Below are positions 26,599 to 35,487 of a stretch of DNA of 64,000 nucleotides, in pieces. How positions within the stretch are numbered: position 1 is the stretch's first letter; each line of letters starts with the position of its first letter. Location of the stretch: assembly GCA_016787525.1 (NCBI GenBank), contig JAEUUP010000107.1, positions 18,988 to 82,987 of the forward strand, given 5' to 3'. The position numbers were made by a program, and so were the translations under genes. The stretch is from Saprospiraceae bacterium. GTDB lineage: Bacteria; Bacteroidota; Bacteroidia; Chitinophagales; Saprospiraceae. The notes beneath the pieces are model-generated. The model was not told where the DNA came from. It worked only from the letters and a program-made list of their open reading frames with translations, and did not search any database.

Positions 26599-27585
26599 AT
26601 GAACAGACGTGAATTAATTCTATCGCTCGCAACGGTATCAGGTGGCTTGGGTTTCAAAAAAGATCAAAAACCTGTCTACATGGAACGCCAAAGCTCCTTT
26701 GCTATAGATGGCAATCGGGTTCGGTTTTTTCATCCCGACATTAAAGAACGGTTTAATGTCATCATGTTGGCAGATACGCATTTGTTTAGAGACGATGAAC
26801 GAGGTGATGCTTTTAAAGAATACAGTGGGCGCATGGCAAAAGCCTATAACCAAACCAAACATTTTTTAACAAAAGAGTCAACAAATCCAGAAGAAAGTTT
26901 TGAAAAGACCTTAGCCATCGCCCAAAAAGAAGAGGCAAAATTAGTGGCATTGATTGGCGATATTCTCAGTTTTCCGTCCGAAGCTGCCGTAGATTGGGTA
27001 TCTGAATGCTTGAAAAAAGCCAATTTGCCTTATTTATATGTAGCAGGAAATCACGATTGGCACTACGAAGGCATGGCAGGTTCGATTGCTTTTTTGCGTG
27101 AAACATGGATTCAAAAACGCCTGTTACCACTTTATCAAACCGATAATCCTATGATGACGGTGCGTGAAATCAATGGCGTGCGTTTGGTGGCTTTGGACAA
27201 CTCCAATTACCAAATCACATCCGAACAGTTGGCATTTTTTCAAAAAGAAGTGGCTACAAAAAAACCTTTGGTTTTGATGGTGCATATACCCTTTTATGCG
27301 CCCGAAAGGTCAGTCGGTTTTGGCTGCGGACACCCTGATTGGGGGGCAAAAACGGATAAAAATTACCAGCTGGAACGCCGTGAAAGATGGTCAGAAACGG
27401 GGCATACCAATACGACGATGACTTTTTATAAAGAGGTGATAAATGCCCCCAATTTGCTCGGCGTTTTGGCGGGGCATATACACGAACAATCGCTTGATGT
27501 CCTCAACGGATTGCCCCAAATAGTGACTTATGCCAATGCACATGGGGCATATTTAAAAGTAGAATTTGTGCCAAATAAAAAATAG
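26599..27585 (+). CDS. Metallophosphoesterase (third of three)
   Basis: A 328-residue calcineurin-like phosphoesterase. MLADTHLF, ALIGDILSF, VAGNHDWHYEG, MVHIPFY and LAGHIHEQ supply the metal ligands in the usual order. The N-terminus (MNRRELILSLATVSGGLGF) resembles a short Tat leader. The enzyme is distinct in sequence from the two upstream copies, so this is not a recent duplication. It is followed 26 nt later by the PNGase F gene and probably belongs to the same transcript. Confidence 0.86.
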   Translation: MNRRELILSLATVSGGLGFKKDQKPVYMERQSSFAIDGNRVRFFHPDIKERFNVIMLADTHLFRDDERGDAFKEYSGRMAKAYNQTKHFLTKESTNPEESFEKTLAIAQKEEAKLVALIGDILSFPSEAAVDWVSECLKKANLPYLYVAGNHDWHYEGMAGSIAFLRETWIQKRLLPLYQTDNPMMTVREINGVRLVALDNSNYQITSEQLAFFQKEVATKKPLVLMVHIPFYAPERSVGFGCGHPDWGAKTDKNYQLERRERWSETGHTNTTMTFYKEVINAPNLLGVLAGHIHEQSLDVLNGLPQIVTYANAHGAYLKVEFVPNKK

Positions 27586-27611
27586 TTTACACACCCTATA
27601 AGTATCTGAAT

Positions 27612-29552
27612 TTGAAAAAAATTATCTATTTTATCGCTTTTTTAGCACCTTTTTTAGGCAAAAGTCAAACATCAGACACGCTGCATGTCATCACACACAA
27701 TCGGGAAACGGTTGTGACAGACCCCTCAGTAGGAGAGAAGTTTTACAAGCGTTGGGGCGTTTTTCCTAATGCCAATATGCCGATTCGTAAAATCACCATG
27801 CACGTCAAATTTGGCTGCCCCGATACCATGCGCTGCGCCGATTGGGATTATTCGGATAGAATCAGTATCCGCAGAACGGGCGGTGTAAAAGGGGCTTCAC
27901 AGGATTATGAAATCGGGCGTATGCTCACGCCTTATGGCGGGGTTTTTGGCAAAGATTGGCATTTTGAATGGCAGTTAGATGTAACAGATTTTAGCCTTTT
28001 GCTGCGGGATAGTGTTGAAATTGAGTACAATCACTCAGGCTATGAATCGAATACCGATAGAGGTTGGGCAATAACGGTTGATTTTGAAATCATAAAAGGA
28101 ACGCCTACCAACAAGCCTATTTCAATCCAAAAAATTTATGATGCCCATTTTAAATATGGCGATGCTAAAAATCCGATTGAAAAAATGTTAAGCCCTGTGG
28201 CTTTTACAGCGCATAAAAAAGCGGAATTTGCCCGTTTGCGAATCGTGCAAACGGGTCATGGCATGGATAAACCCGATGGTTGTGCGGAGTTTTGCAATAA
28301 ATATCGTGAAATTTGGTACGATGGTAATTTGATTGAAAAAAAGGATATATGGAAAAAATGTGGCGATAATCCCCTCTATCCACAAGCGGGAACGTGGTTG
28401 ATAGATAGGGCGTATTGGTGTCCGGGCAATTTGATGCAGCCCGATATGTATAATTTGGCGGTCAAAAAAGGGGCAACGCACAGCATTGATATAAATATGC
28501 AAAACTATCAATCGCCCCAGCCGAGTGCCGTTTGGAATATCACTGCCTATTTAATTCAATATGAAAAAGCGGAAAATGCGATAGATGTAGCTCTTGAAGA
28601 TATAATAGTTCCGTCTTCAAAATCCATTTACAACCGCCAAAATCCCGCAGGGGCAAATCCACAAATAGTGGTTAAAAATGTAGGCAATGTGACCCTTAAC
28701 AACATGATTATTGGCTACGGTACTGTCCGTGAGGACTCCTTTGGAGAGGGGTATGCCCAACAAACCTTGAATTGGTCGGGTACTTTGTTGTCTCAACAAT
28801 CTGCTGTTATCACGTTACCGAATACAATAGCGTTTAAAAAAGGTAAAAATAGATTTCAAGTAGAACTGTCAAAACCGAATGGCGGAAAAGATTTATATAG
28901 TGCCGATAATAAAATGACGACTGAATTTGAAGCACCACCCACACATGACAATACGGTTGTTTTTTATATGCTTACCAATAATCAGCCCGAACACAATGGC
29001 TATACTTTAAAAAACAGTGCAGGAACTATCGTTTTTGAACGAAAAATAGGTGAATTAAAAGCTAATACGGAATATCGAGATACTTTCAAACTACAACCTG
29101 ATGCGTATGAATTTACCCTCATAGATACCGCAGGTAATGGTCTTGAGTTTTGGTTCAATGGCAGAGGTGGACGAGGAACGGCTCGATTGATGAACGATAA
29201 AGGCGCATTGTTGAAAGCGGTAGAGTCCGATTTTGGCTCTATTTGGCAATATCGTTTTGTCGTAGGTGATGCGCCAGATGCCGTTAAAAATGAAGAATAT
29301 GCCATCGGTTTGTTCCCAACTCGTACAAAAGACAAGACGACTTTGGATTTTTTCTCTAATACACCGCAAGATGTCATCGTGCGCTTAGTAACCGACCCCC
29401 TCAGTAAAATTGTCGAGGAACACCATTATACCCAACTCAAAGAAGGCATTTTTACTTATGATTTAAAACGCTATCCGAAAGGGCGTTTTTACTTAAAAGT
29501 GATTGTCAATGGTGAAGAAAAATTCAATAAACGGATTCGCTACAATGAATAA
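27612..29552 (+). CDS. PNGase F-like peptide-N4-(N-acetylglucosaminyl)asparagine amidase with T9SS tail
   Basis: A 646-residue secreted enzyme expected to release whole N-glycans from glycoproteins. Two PNGase F beta-sandwich domains are recognisable: CADWDYSDRISIRR with the catalytic-region Asp; YEIGRMLTPYGG; LDVTDFSLLL; TGHGMDKPDGCAEFC, carrying the conserved Glu; and AGTWLIDRAYWCPG. A C-terminal T9SS type A sorting domain (GLFPTRTKDKTTLDF...GRFYLKVIVNGEEKFNKRIRYNE) directs export through the type IX system. The start appears to be TTG at 27612, with no ATG nearby. The gene holds two 10-mers (27722, 29397) and one 31-nt repeat (28721-28751), read in frame as TVREDSFGEGY. It is the key enzyme of the proposed N-glycan locus. 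Confidence 0.93.
   Translation: MKKIIYFIAFLAPFLGKSQTSDTLHVITHNRETVVTDPSVGEKFYKRWGVFPNANMPIRKITMHVKFGCPDTMRCADWDYSDRISIRRTGGVKGASQDYEIGRMLTPYGGVFGKDWHFEWQLDVTDFSLLLRDSVEIEYNHSGYESNTDRGWAITVDFEIIKGTPTNKPISIQKIYDAHFKYGDAKNPIEKMLSPVAFTAHKKAEFARLRIVQTGHGMDKPDGCAEFCNKYREIWYDGNLIEKKDIWKKCGDNPLYPQAGTWLIDRAYWCPGNLMQPDMYNLAVKKGATHSIDINMQNYQSPQPSAVWNITAYLIQYEKAENAIDVALEDIIVPSSKSIYNRQNPAGANPQIVVKNVGNVTLNNMIIGYGTVREDSFGEGYAQQTLNWSGTLLSQQSAVITLPNTIAFKKGKNRFQVELSKPNGGKDLYSADNKMTTEFEAPPTHDNTVVFYMLTNNQPEHNGYTLKNSAGTIVFERKIGELKANTEYRDTFKLQPDAYEFTLIDTAGNGLEFWFNGRGGRGTARLMNDKGALLKAVESDFGSIWQYRFVVGDAPDAVKNEEYAIGLFPTRTKDKTTLDFFSNTPQDVIVRLVTDPLSKIVEEHHYTQLKEGIFTYDLKRYPKGRFYLKVIVNGEEKFNKRIRYNE
28721..28751 (-). repeat. 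31-nt long repeat, copy 1 (reverse orientation)
   Basis: On the minus strand it begins CCCCTCTCCAAAGGAG and ends CTCACGGACAGTA. It differs from the copies at 59823 and 60657 at only one or two positions. Both ends match the 10-mer (CCCCT...CAGTA). It lies inside the PNGase F gene at about residues 370-380 and keeps the frame. Confidence 0.9.
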
Positions 29553-29685
29553 AACTATGATAAAATTACTATCCTCTTTATGCTTCATAAGCAGTTTTTT
29601 AACTGTTTTCAGTCAAAATCAAGCTGTTTTAGTGAAAAACGGGCTACCACAATTTTCAATTGCTATTTACACCCTATTTTTTTAA
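29545..29685 (+). pseudogene. Truncated N-terminal copy of the DUF4838 gene
   Basis: The frame MNKTMIKLLSSLCFISSFLTVFSQNQAVLVKNGLPQFSIAIYTLFF ends at TAA 29683-29685. It matches the start of the intact gene at 30568 (AQKQAVLVKNRQPLFSI) for signal peptide plus about 16 residues, then diverges and stops. At DNA level 21 nt are identical (29620-29640 and 30625-30645), with weaker similarity on both sides. It overlaps the PNGase stop by 8 nt. It looks like the stump of a gene split by, or duplicated around, the N-acetyltransferase gene. Confidence 0.7.
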
Positions 29686-29707
29686 TACGCTCAACTAATT
29701 TCAATTT

Positions 29708-30523
29708 ATGTCACTTCTAAAAGCCTATTGTGACAGATTAAATATATCTATTACTGATTACTCAATGTCACTCGATTTTCTCAATCAGTTGCATTTAAAG
29801 CACTGTTTTACTATTCCATTTGAAAATTTGAGTATTATGCTTGGCAAATTTCCCTCTTTGGAAAAAGAAGATTTAAGGCATAAAATATTAGTCAAAAATC
29901 ATGGGGGTTATTGTTTCGAACTCAATGGACTATTGTATGAATTGCTAAAGGAATTGGGTTTTGAGGTACATTGTCTGTGTGCCCGCATATTATTTGGCAG
30001 TGTTAGGGTTTCTTATCGCAGTCATCAAATTTTATTATTGCGTTTTGAAGGTCAAAATTATATTTTGGATGTCGGTTATCGGAGTGGCATTCTGATGCCG
30101 CTTCCTTTGATATTTAATAAAGTGGTTGAGCAACACAGCGAATGTTTTCGCTTTTTGGAAAACTCCAATAATCAAGGTTTTCAAAATGAGATTGTGTTGC
30201 AAAAAAAGATATTAGGCACTTGGGAAAACCTGTACTCATTTTATTTAATGCCTTATGAGCCGATTGATTTCAAGCCGTTGAATTATTGCACTGCCACATT
30301 ACCCAATTCTACTTTTACAAGTAAACGCATTGTATCACATAAAACAGTCACTGGCAGCAAATCACTTTTGGATAATATTTTAGTAGAACTTAAAAATGGG
30401 GTGAAATCTGAAAAACACATTCAAACATCTGGATTATATACTGAAATACTTGCAGATGATTTTGGGATTAATATTACCCAACAAGAAGGTGATGTATTGT
30501 TTGGGATGGGTAAAAATGCTTGA
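29708..30523 (+). CDS. Arylamine N-acetyltransferase (NAT) family protein
   Basis: A 271-residue cytosolic enzyme that moves acetyl from acetyl-CoA to arylamines or related acceptors. The cysteine-protease-like triad is visible: Cys69 in HGGYCFELNGLL, His106 in YRSHQILLL and Asp121 in ILDVGYRSG; the family motif is normally RGGxC, so His replaces Arg here. IPFENLSIMLG is the conserved N-terminal stretch. The gene has no signal peptide and no exact 10-mer and interrupts a run of secreted glycan enzymes, between a stump and an intact copy of the DUF4838 gene, so it looks like an insertion. Confidence 0.88.
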   Translation: MSLLKAYCDRLNISITDYSMSLDFLNQLHLKHCFTIPFENLSIMLGKFPSLEKEDLRHKILVKNHGGYCFELNGLLYELLKELGFEVHCLCARILFGSVRVSYRSHQILLLRFEGQNYILDVGYRSGILMPLPLIFNKVVEQHSECFRFLENSNNQGFQNEIVLQKKILGTWENLYSFYLMPYEPIDFKPLNYCTATLPNSTFTSKRIVSHKTVTGSKSLLDNILVELKNGVKSEKHIQTSGLYTEILADDFGINITQQEGDVLFGMGKNA

Positions 30524-30567
30524 AAATGTACCCGCTCAGTATTTTTAACTTAAAACCTATTTGAAAA

Positions 30568-32841
30568 ATGAAAAATCTCCTCCTTTGCCTTCTTTGCCTA
30601 CCCCTTAGTATTTTTGCCCAAAAACAAGCTGTTTTAGTGAAAAACAGGCAGCCTCTATTTTCAATAACTTTATCGGCAAATCCTTCTGATGCTGATGAAA
30701 AGGCAGCGATTTTATTACAATCTACTATCAAAAAAATAGCAGGTTATGAGTTGAAAATTTTGAAAACGGATAATGTCACTGTTAAGAATACCATTTTTAT
30801 CACCCCCTCAGTATCAAGTCTTCCAAAAGGGTTTAAAAAGCATTTTACACCTGATTTTGAAGCGAAAAGCAAGCAATTAGCAAATGATGGCTTTTTGATT
30901 TCTGTTCAAAATGATAATATTTTGCTTGTAAATGGTGGCAAAAAAGGAGCATATTATGGTGTTGTTCATCTACTTGAAAAATATTTAGGCTGTCGAATGT
31001 ATGCGCCAGATGCTGAGGTAATGCCCAAAAAATCAACTCTTTCGCTGCCTATTTTATGCGAAATGGACAAACCTGCTAATAGCATTCGTATCGTCAACGG
31101 TGTTTTAACGCAACAAAATGAAGCGTATCGCAATTGGCAACGATTGAACGACCACAATGAAGAATTTGCAAAAGGTTATTATGTGCATACGTTCAACCGC
31201 CTTGTGCCGTGGGAAAACCATTTTGAGGCGCACCCCGAATATTTTGCTTTGATGGGTGGCAAACGGATTATTGACCAATTGTGTTTGACAAATCCCGATG
31301 TGTTTGAGTTAACTCTCAAAAAATTGAAGGAGGAAATGGCAAAACAGCCTGAAAAAACATTGTGGTCGGTTAGTCAGGGTGATAATTTTTCGTATTGTCA
31401 ATGTGATAAATGTGCTAAAATTATTGCTGATGAAGGTTCTCCTGCGGGCCCGATTATTCATTTTGTGAATAAAGTGGCGGCTGAATTTCCCGATAAAATG
31501 ATTTCGACTTTGGCCTATCAATATTCTCGAAAAGCACCCAAAACGGTCAAGCCTGCCGAAAATGTGCAAATCATGTTGTGTACGATTGAACTCAATCGCA
31601 GTAAAGACATCGAAAACGACCCCCTCAGTATTTCGTTCTTAAAAGACATTACAGATTGGGGGAAAATCAGTAAAAACATCTATCTATGGGATTATACGGT
31701 CAACTTTTCGCACCACATCACGCCTTTTCCGAATTTACATACGCTGCAAAAGAACATTCAGTTTTTTACAAAAAACAATGTCAATGCCCATTTTCAACAA
31801 ACCAATGCGGCTATCGGGCATGAATTTTCACCCTTAAAAGCTTATTTGATAGCCCGTTTGTTGTGGAATCCAAATGTGAATGTGGATTCGGTAATGACCG
31901 ATTTTTTGAACGGTTATTATGATGCCGGCGGTGTTTTTATTCAAAAATACATCAACCATTTGACCACTGAAATTAAAAAAACGGGCGAATGGTTGGATAT
32001 TTACGGGCATCCGATGGCGCACGCGAAGACGTTTTTATCGGCTGAAAATATGGCGCAGTATAATCGTTATTTTGATGATGCCGAAGATGCTGTTAAAAAC
32101 AACCCTTCAGTATTACAACGAGTAAAAGTCTGCCGTTTGCCCATTCAATATGCTATGATGGAAATTGGTAAAAGTGATATGTTTGGCGCAAGAGGGTTTT
32201 ATACAGAGGATAAATCAAAATTTATTTTAAAACCCCAAATGCAGCAATTAATTGAGGATTTTTACACCGTTTGCAAGCAAAATAAAGTGCTAAATGTAAA
32301 TGAAGCGGGTTTGACACCCGAAGAATATTACCAAGCCACAAAGCGATTTATCAATGTACAAGTCGAAGGAAACATCGCTTTTCGGAAAAAAACGATGGCA
32401 AATCCTTCGCCTTCGCCTAAATACAGCGGCGCAGATTTAGCAATTTTAACAAATGGCGTACAAGGTGCAAACGATTACAAAGCCCATTGGCTCGGTTGGG
32501 AAGCAAAGGATTTTGAACTCGTGCTTGACCTTGAAACTGTAAAACAGCCTCAAACCATCCAAATTTCAACTCTTTACGATCCTAAAAGCTGGATTTTACA
32601 TCCCAAATCTGTCACTTGTTTAGTTTCAGAAGATGGCGTGACATATCGTACATTGGAAACCCAAATGATTGAAGGCGAGCAACGTAAGGAAAACGTGACG
32701 CATAGTTTTAGTTTTAATAAAAATATCGGTACTTGTCGTTATATCAAATTTTCAGTTGTTGGGACTAAGAAATTGTTTAATTGGCATCCGTCGGCGGGTG
32801 GTGGGTCTTGGGTTTTTGTTGATGAAATTGTGGTTAGGTGA
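30568..32841 (+). CDS. Secreted DUF4838 glycosidase-like protein with C-terminal discoidin-like module
   Basis: A 757-residue secreted protein (signal peptide MKNLLLCLLCLPLSIFAQ). Residues about 20-150 form the alpha-glucuronidase/GH20-type N-terminal sandwich (KAAILLQSTIKKIAGYELKI...NGGKKGAYYGVVHLLEKYLGCRMYAPDAEVMP). The DUF4838 barrel follows (WSVSQGDNFSYCQCDKCAKI). The last about 140 residues form a module (HWLGWEAKDFELVLDLE...SWILHPKSV...SWVFVDEIVVR) shared with four other proteins in the window. Probably an exo-glycosidase, but the substrate is not established. 10-mers at 30804 and 31621; variants at 30601 (in the signal peptide) and 32103. Confidence 0.85.
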   Translation: MKNLLLCLLCLPLSIFAQKQAVLVKNRQPLFSITLSANPSDADEKAAILLQSTIKKIAGYELKILKTDNVTVKNTIFITPSVSSLPKGFKKHFTPDFEAKSKQLANDGFLISVQNDNILLVNGGKKGAYYGVVHLLEKYLGCRMYAPDAEVMPKKSTLSLPILCEMDKPANSIRIVNGVLTQQNEAYRNWQRLNDHNEEFAKGYYVHTFNRLVPWENHFEAHPEYFALMGGKRIIDQLCLTNPDVFELTLKKLKEEMAKQPEKTLWSVSQGDNFSYCQCDKCAKIIADEGSPAGPIIHFVNKVAAEFPDKMISTLAYQYSRKAPKTVKPAENVQIMLCTIELNRSKDIENDPLSISFLKDITDWGKISKNIYLWDYTVNFSHHITPFPNLHTLQKNIQFFTKNNVNAHFQQTNAAIGHEFSPLKAYLIARLLWNPNVNVDSVMTDFLNGYYDAGGVFIQKYINHLTTEIKKTGEWLDIYGHPMAHAKTFLSAENMAQYNRYFDDAEDAVKNNPSVLQRVKVCRLPIQYAMMEIGKSDMFGARGFYTEDKSKFILKPQMQQLIEDFYTVCKQNKVLNVNEAGLTPEEYYQATKRFINVQVEGNIAFRKKTMANPSPSPKYSGADLAILTNGVQGANDYKAHWLGWEAKDFELVLDLETVKQPQTIQISTLYDPKSWILHPKSVTCLVSEDGVTYRTLETQMIEGEQRKENVTHSFSFNKNIGTCRYIKFSVVGTKKLFNWHPSAGGGSWVFVDEIVVR

Positions 32842-32904
32842 TAATCAATTCAGTATTTTTAATATACGTATTCGGATGAATTTTATTCTTAAAAAACGAG
32901 ACAC

Positions 32905-35364
32905 ATGATAAAGCTAAACTGTTTTTTGTTGCTATCTATCCTTTTAAGCATCAATATTTGCCAAGCGCAAACCACCTACGATTTTACCGAAGGTTTGGGT
33001 GCGGGACCTTGTCACCAGTACGGACGAGAGGCTCTTTTCTCCGATTTGCTGGCACATCAACTGATTCAAGGCAAATTAGCGCAACCTACTGAGGGGGGTA
33101 CTTTGACTAATGACAAACAAGGGAAACCCATCAAATGGCAGCGCATCAAAGCCGATACAGCCAATCGTTTGCGCGATGCTTCTCTCAATAATGGCTATTT
33201 GTATTTGACATATAACTCAAAAGAGGAGAAACTGGCGATTTTTCAAGGTATTGGTCATGCAGGTTTGTTTTTCAATGGCGTGCCATTTTCGGGCGATGTG
33301 AACCGACATGAGTGGTTGTATCATCTTGTAAAAATAAAAAAAGGTTTGAATGAAATATACATGCGGGTGGGTTTTGGCGGACGTTTTCAAGGCGTGACAG
33401 CTAAATTGATTTTTCCTGAAAAACCTGTTTTTATCAGTACAAAGGATTCGACTTTACCGCATATTTTAATTGAAAAAACAGCAGAACCACTGCTTGGCGG
33501 CATTGTTTTAATCAATTTGACAGAAAAACCGCTTAAAAATCTGAAAATAAAAACCACGATAGAAGGTAATTCGATGGTGTCAGATGTGCCAATAATCAGC
33601 CAAATGACAACTCGAAAAGTGCCTTTTCAGATGAATGTTTCTAAAATCACGCAAAAAGGCGATGTTAATTGCACTATCACTTTGCTTGAAAACAATAAGG
33701 TTTTAGATGAAAAAAACATCGTTTTAAATGCTGTTTCTGAAAAGGAACACCACAGCAGCACTTTTATCAGTGCCATTGATGGCAGCGTTCAATATTATGC
33801 TGTTGCGCCACAAACGACTCCGCCGACGGCTGAATCTGCTTTGTTTTTGTCTGTGCATGGTGCAGGGGTAGAGGCTATTGGGCAGGCACGCGCTTATAAA
33901 CCCAAAGATTGGGGAACATTGGTCGCACCGACAAATCGCCGTCCGAGAGGTTTTAATTGGGAAGATTGGGGACGCTTAGATGCGCTTGAAGTTTTGGATA
34001 TTGCCACCAAACGATTCAATCCCAATCCGCAAAAGATATATCTCACAGGTCATTCGATGGGCGGACATGGCTCTTGGTATTTGGGTGCGACTTATCCGGG
34101 CAAATGGGCGGGCGTTGCACCTTGTGCGGGGTATCCAACTTTGATGGGTTATGGCTCTGCGGATGGTAAAATTCCGACCAATAGCGAGAATAAAGCCGAA
34201 CAAATGCTCTTGCGTGCCAGCAATCAGAGCAATGTGATTGCTTTAGCAAATAATTACAAAGCCAGTGGCATTTATATCTTGCACGGTGATGCTGACCGTG
34301 TTGTTTCGGTGGAATATGCCCGTGAAATGCGCAAGGTTTTGAGCAATTTTCACAATGATTTCTCTTATTACGAATACCCCAATGGCTCACATTGGTATAG
34401 CAATGAAAGCGTGGATTGGCAACCGCTTTTTGATTTTTTCAAATGGCATAAAATACCTAAGCACGAAGATTTAGATACCATCAATTTCACTACGGCGAAT
34501 CCTGCCGTTTCCTCAACATATCATTGGGCGGGGATTGAGCAGCAGGAGTACCCCCTCAGTTACAGCAATATTCAAGTCAAAAGGGATAAGGATAAAAAGC
34601 AAATTGAGATTAAAACGGATAATGCACGCATGGTCAAATTATTGCCCACAGCTTTTGCAAAAGATAAGTCTTTTAAACTCATAATTGATGGTTTTGAGGT
34701 TTGCGCTGCTTGTAAAACAGACGATAAAACCTTGTTTTTTATTAAAAATGAAAAATGGACACAAGCCGAAGCCCCCACGCAAAACCAACGCAGTTCTGTA
34801 AGAAATGGCACATTTAAAGAAGGTTTCAACCATAAAATGGTCTTTGTGTACAGTACAAATGGGACAAAAGAAGAAAACGATGCAAGCTATCAAAAAGCCG
34901 TTTTGGATGCTGAAACTTGGTATTACAGGGGCAACGGTGCAATGGATATTGTAGCGGATAAAGATTTTACCCCCTCAGTATTTGCTGACCGTGGCGTTAT
35001 AATTTATGGCAATGCCACCACAAACAGCGCGTGGAAAACATTGCTCATTAACAGCCCTTTACAAGTGCAAAGAGGCAGTGTCAAAATAGGGGATGAGGAG
35101 ATGAAAGGTGACGATTTGGGTATTTATTTCACTTATCCACGTCCTGATAGTCGTATCGCCTCCGTTTCAGTCGTGGCAGGAACGGGTTTAGTGGGGATGA
35201 AGGCGACTTTTGCCAATCAATACTTCGCAGGTGCAAGTGGTTTTCCCGATTATCTCATTTTCGGAGCGGATATGATGAAAGATGGCGCAAAAGCCATCAA
35301 AATGACAGGTTTTTTTGATAATAATTGGCAGTTTTTGAAAAAGGATGTGGCTAAAGGAGAGTAA
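32905..35364 (+). CDS. Secreted alpha/beta-hydrolase (prolyl-oligopeptidase/esterase type)
   Basis: An 819-residue exported protein (signal peptide MIKLNCFLLLSILLSINICQAQ). An N-terminal beta-rich region (about 20-270) precedes an alpha/beta-hydrolase domain: oxyanion region FLSVHGAGVEA, nucleophile elbow TGHSMGGHGSWYLGATYPGKWAGVAPCAG, acid HGDADRVVSVEYARE and histidine YPNGSHWY. A long C-terminal region follows. Such enzymes may be carbohydrate esterases or peptidases; in a glycan locus a deacylase is plausible. 10-mers at 33087 and 34971 plus a near copy at 34552. An inverted repeat follows the stop. Confidence 0.82.
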   Translation: MIKLNCFLLLSILLSINICQAQTTYDFTEGLGAGPCHQYGREALFSDLLAHQLIQGKLAQPTEGGTLTNDKQGKPIKWQRIKADTANRLRDASLNNGYLYLTYNSKEEKLAIFQGIGHAGLFFNGVPFSGDVNRHEWLYHLVKIKKGLNEIYMRVGFGGRFQGVTAKLIFPEKPVFISTKDSTLPHILIEKTAEPLLGGIVLINLTEKPLKNLKIKTTIEGNSMVSDVPIISQMTTRKVPFQMNVSKITQKGDVNCTITLLENNKVLDEKNIVLNAVSEKEHHSSTFISAIDGSVQYYAVAPQTTPPTAESALFLSVHGAGVEAIGQARAYKPKDWGTLVAPTNRRPRGFNWEDWGRLDALEVLDIATKRFNPNPQKIYLTGHSMGGHGSWYLGATYPGKWAGVAPCAGYPTLMGYGSADGKIPTNSENKAEQMLLRASNQSNVIALANNYKASGIYILHGDADRVVSVEYAREMRKVLSNFHNDFSYYEYPNGSHWYSNESVDWQPLFDFFKWHKIPKHEDLDTINFTTANPAVSSTYHWAGIEQQEYPLSYSNIQVKRDKDKKQIEIKTDNARMVKLLPTAFAKDKSFKLIIDGFEVCAACKTDDKTLFFIKNEKWTQAEAPTQNQRSSVRNGTFKEGFNHKMVFVYSTNGTKEENDASYQKAVLDAETWYYRGNGAMDIVADKDFTPSVFADRGVIIYGNATTNSAWKTLLINSPLQVQRGSVKIGDEEMKGDDLGIYFTYPRPDSRIASVSVVAGTGLVGMKATFANQYFAGASGFPDYLIFGADMMKDGAKAIKMTGFFDNNWQFLKKDVAKGE

Positions 35365-35383
35365 AGTTTCCTTTATTTGTGTA

Positions 35384-35419
35384 CACATTGACGAGGTTTT
35401 TTACAATTTCGTCAATGTG
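35384..35419. terminator. Hairpin after the alpha/beta-hydrolase gene
   Basis: CACATTGACGA (35384-35394) pairs with TCGTCAATGTG (35409-35419) across 14 nt containing GGTTTTTTAC. It marks the end of the N-glycan block before the ethanolamine genes. Confidence 0.6.
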
Positions 35420-35487
35420 ATAAATCTTACTGATACAGACTGATGCTTTATTGAGCTGAATGCCTACAAATTTTTTAAGACTCGCTT

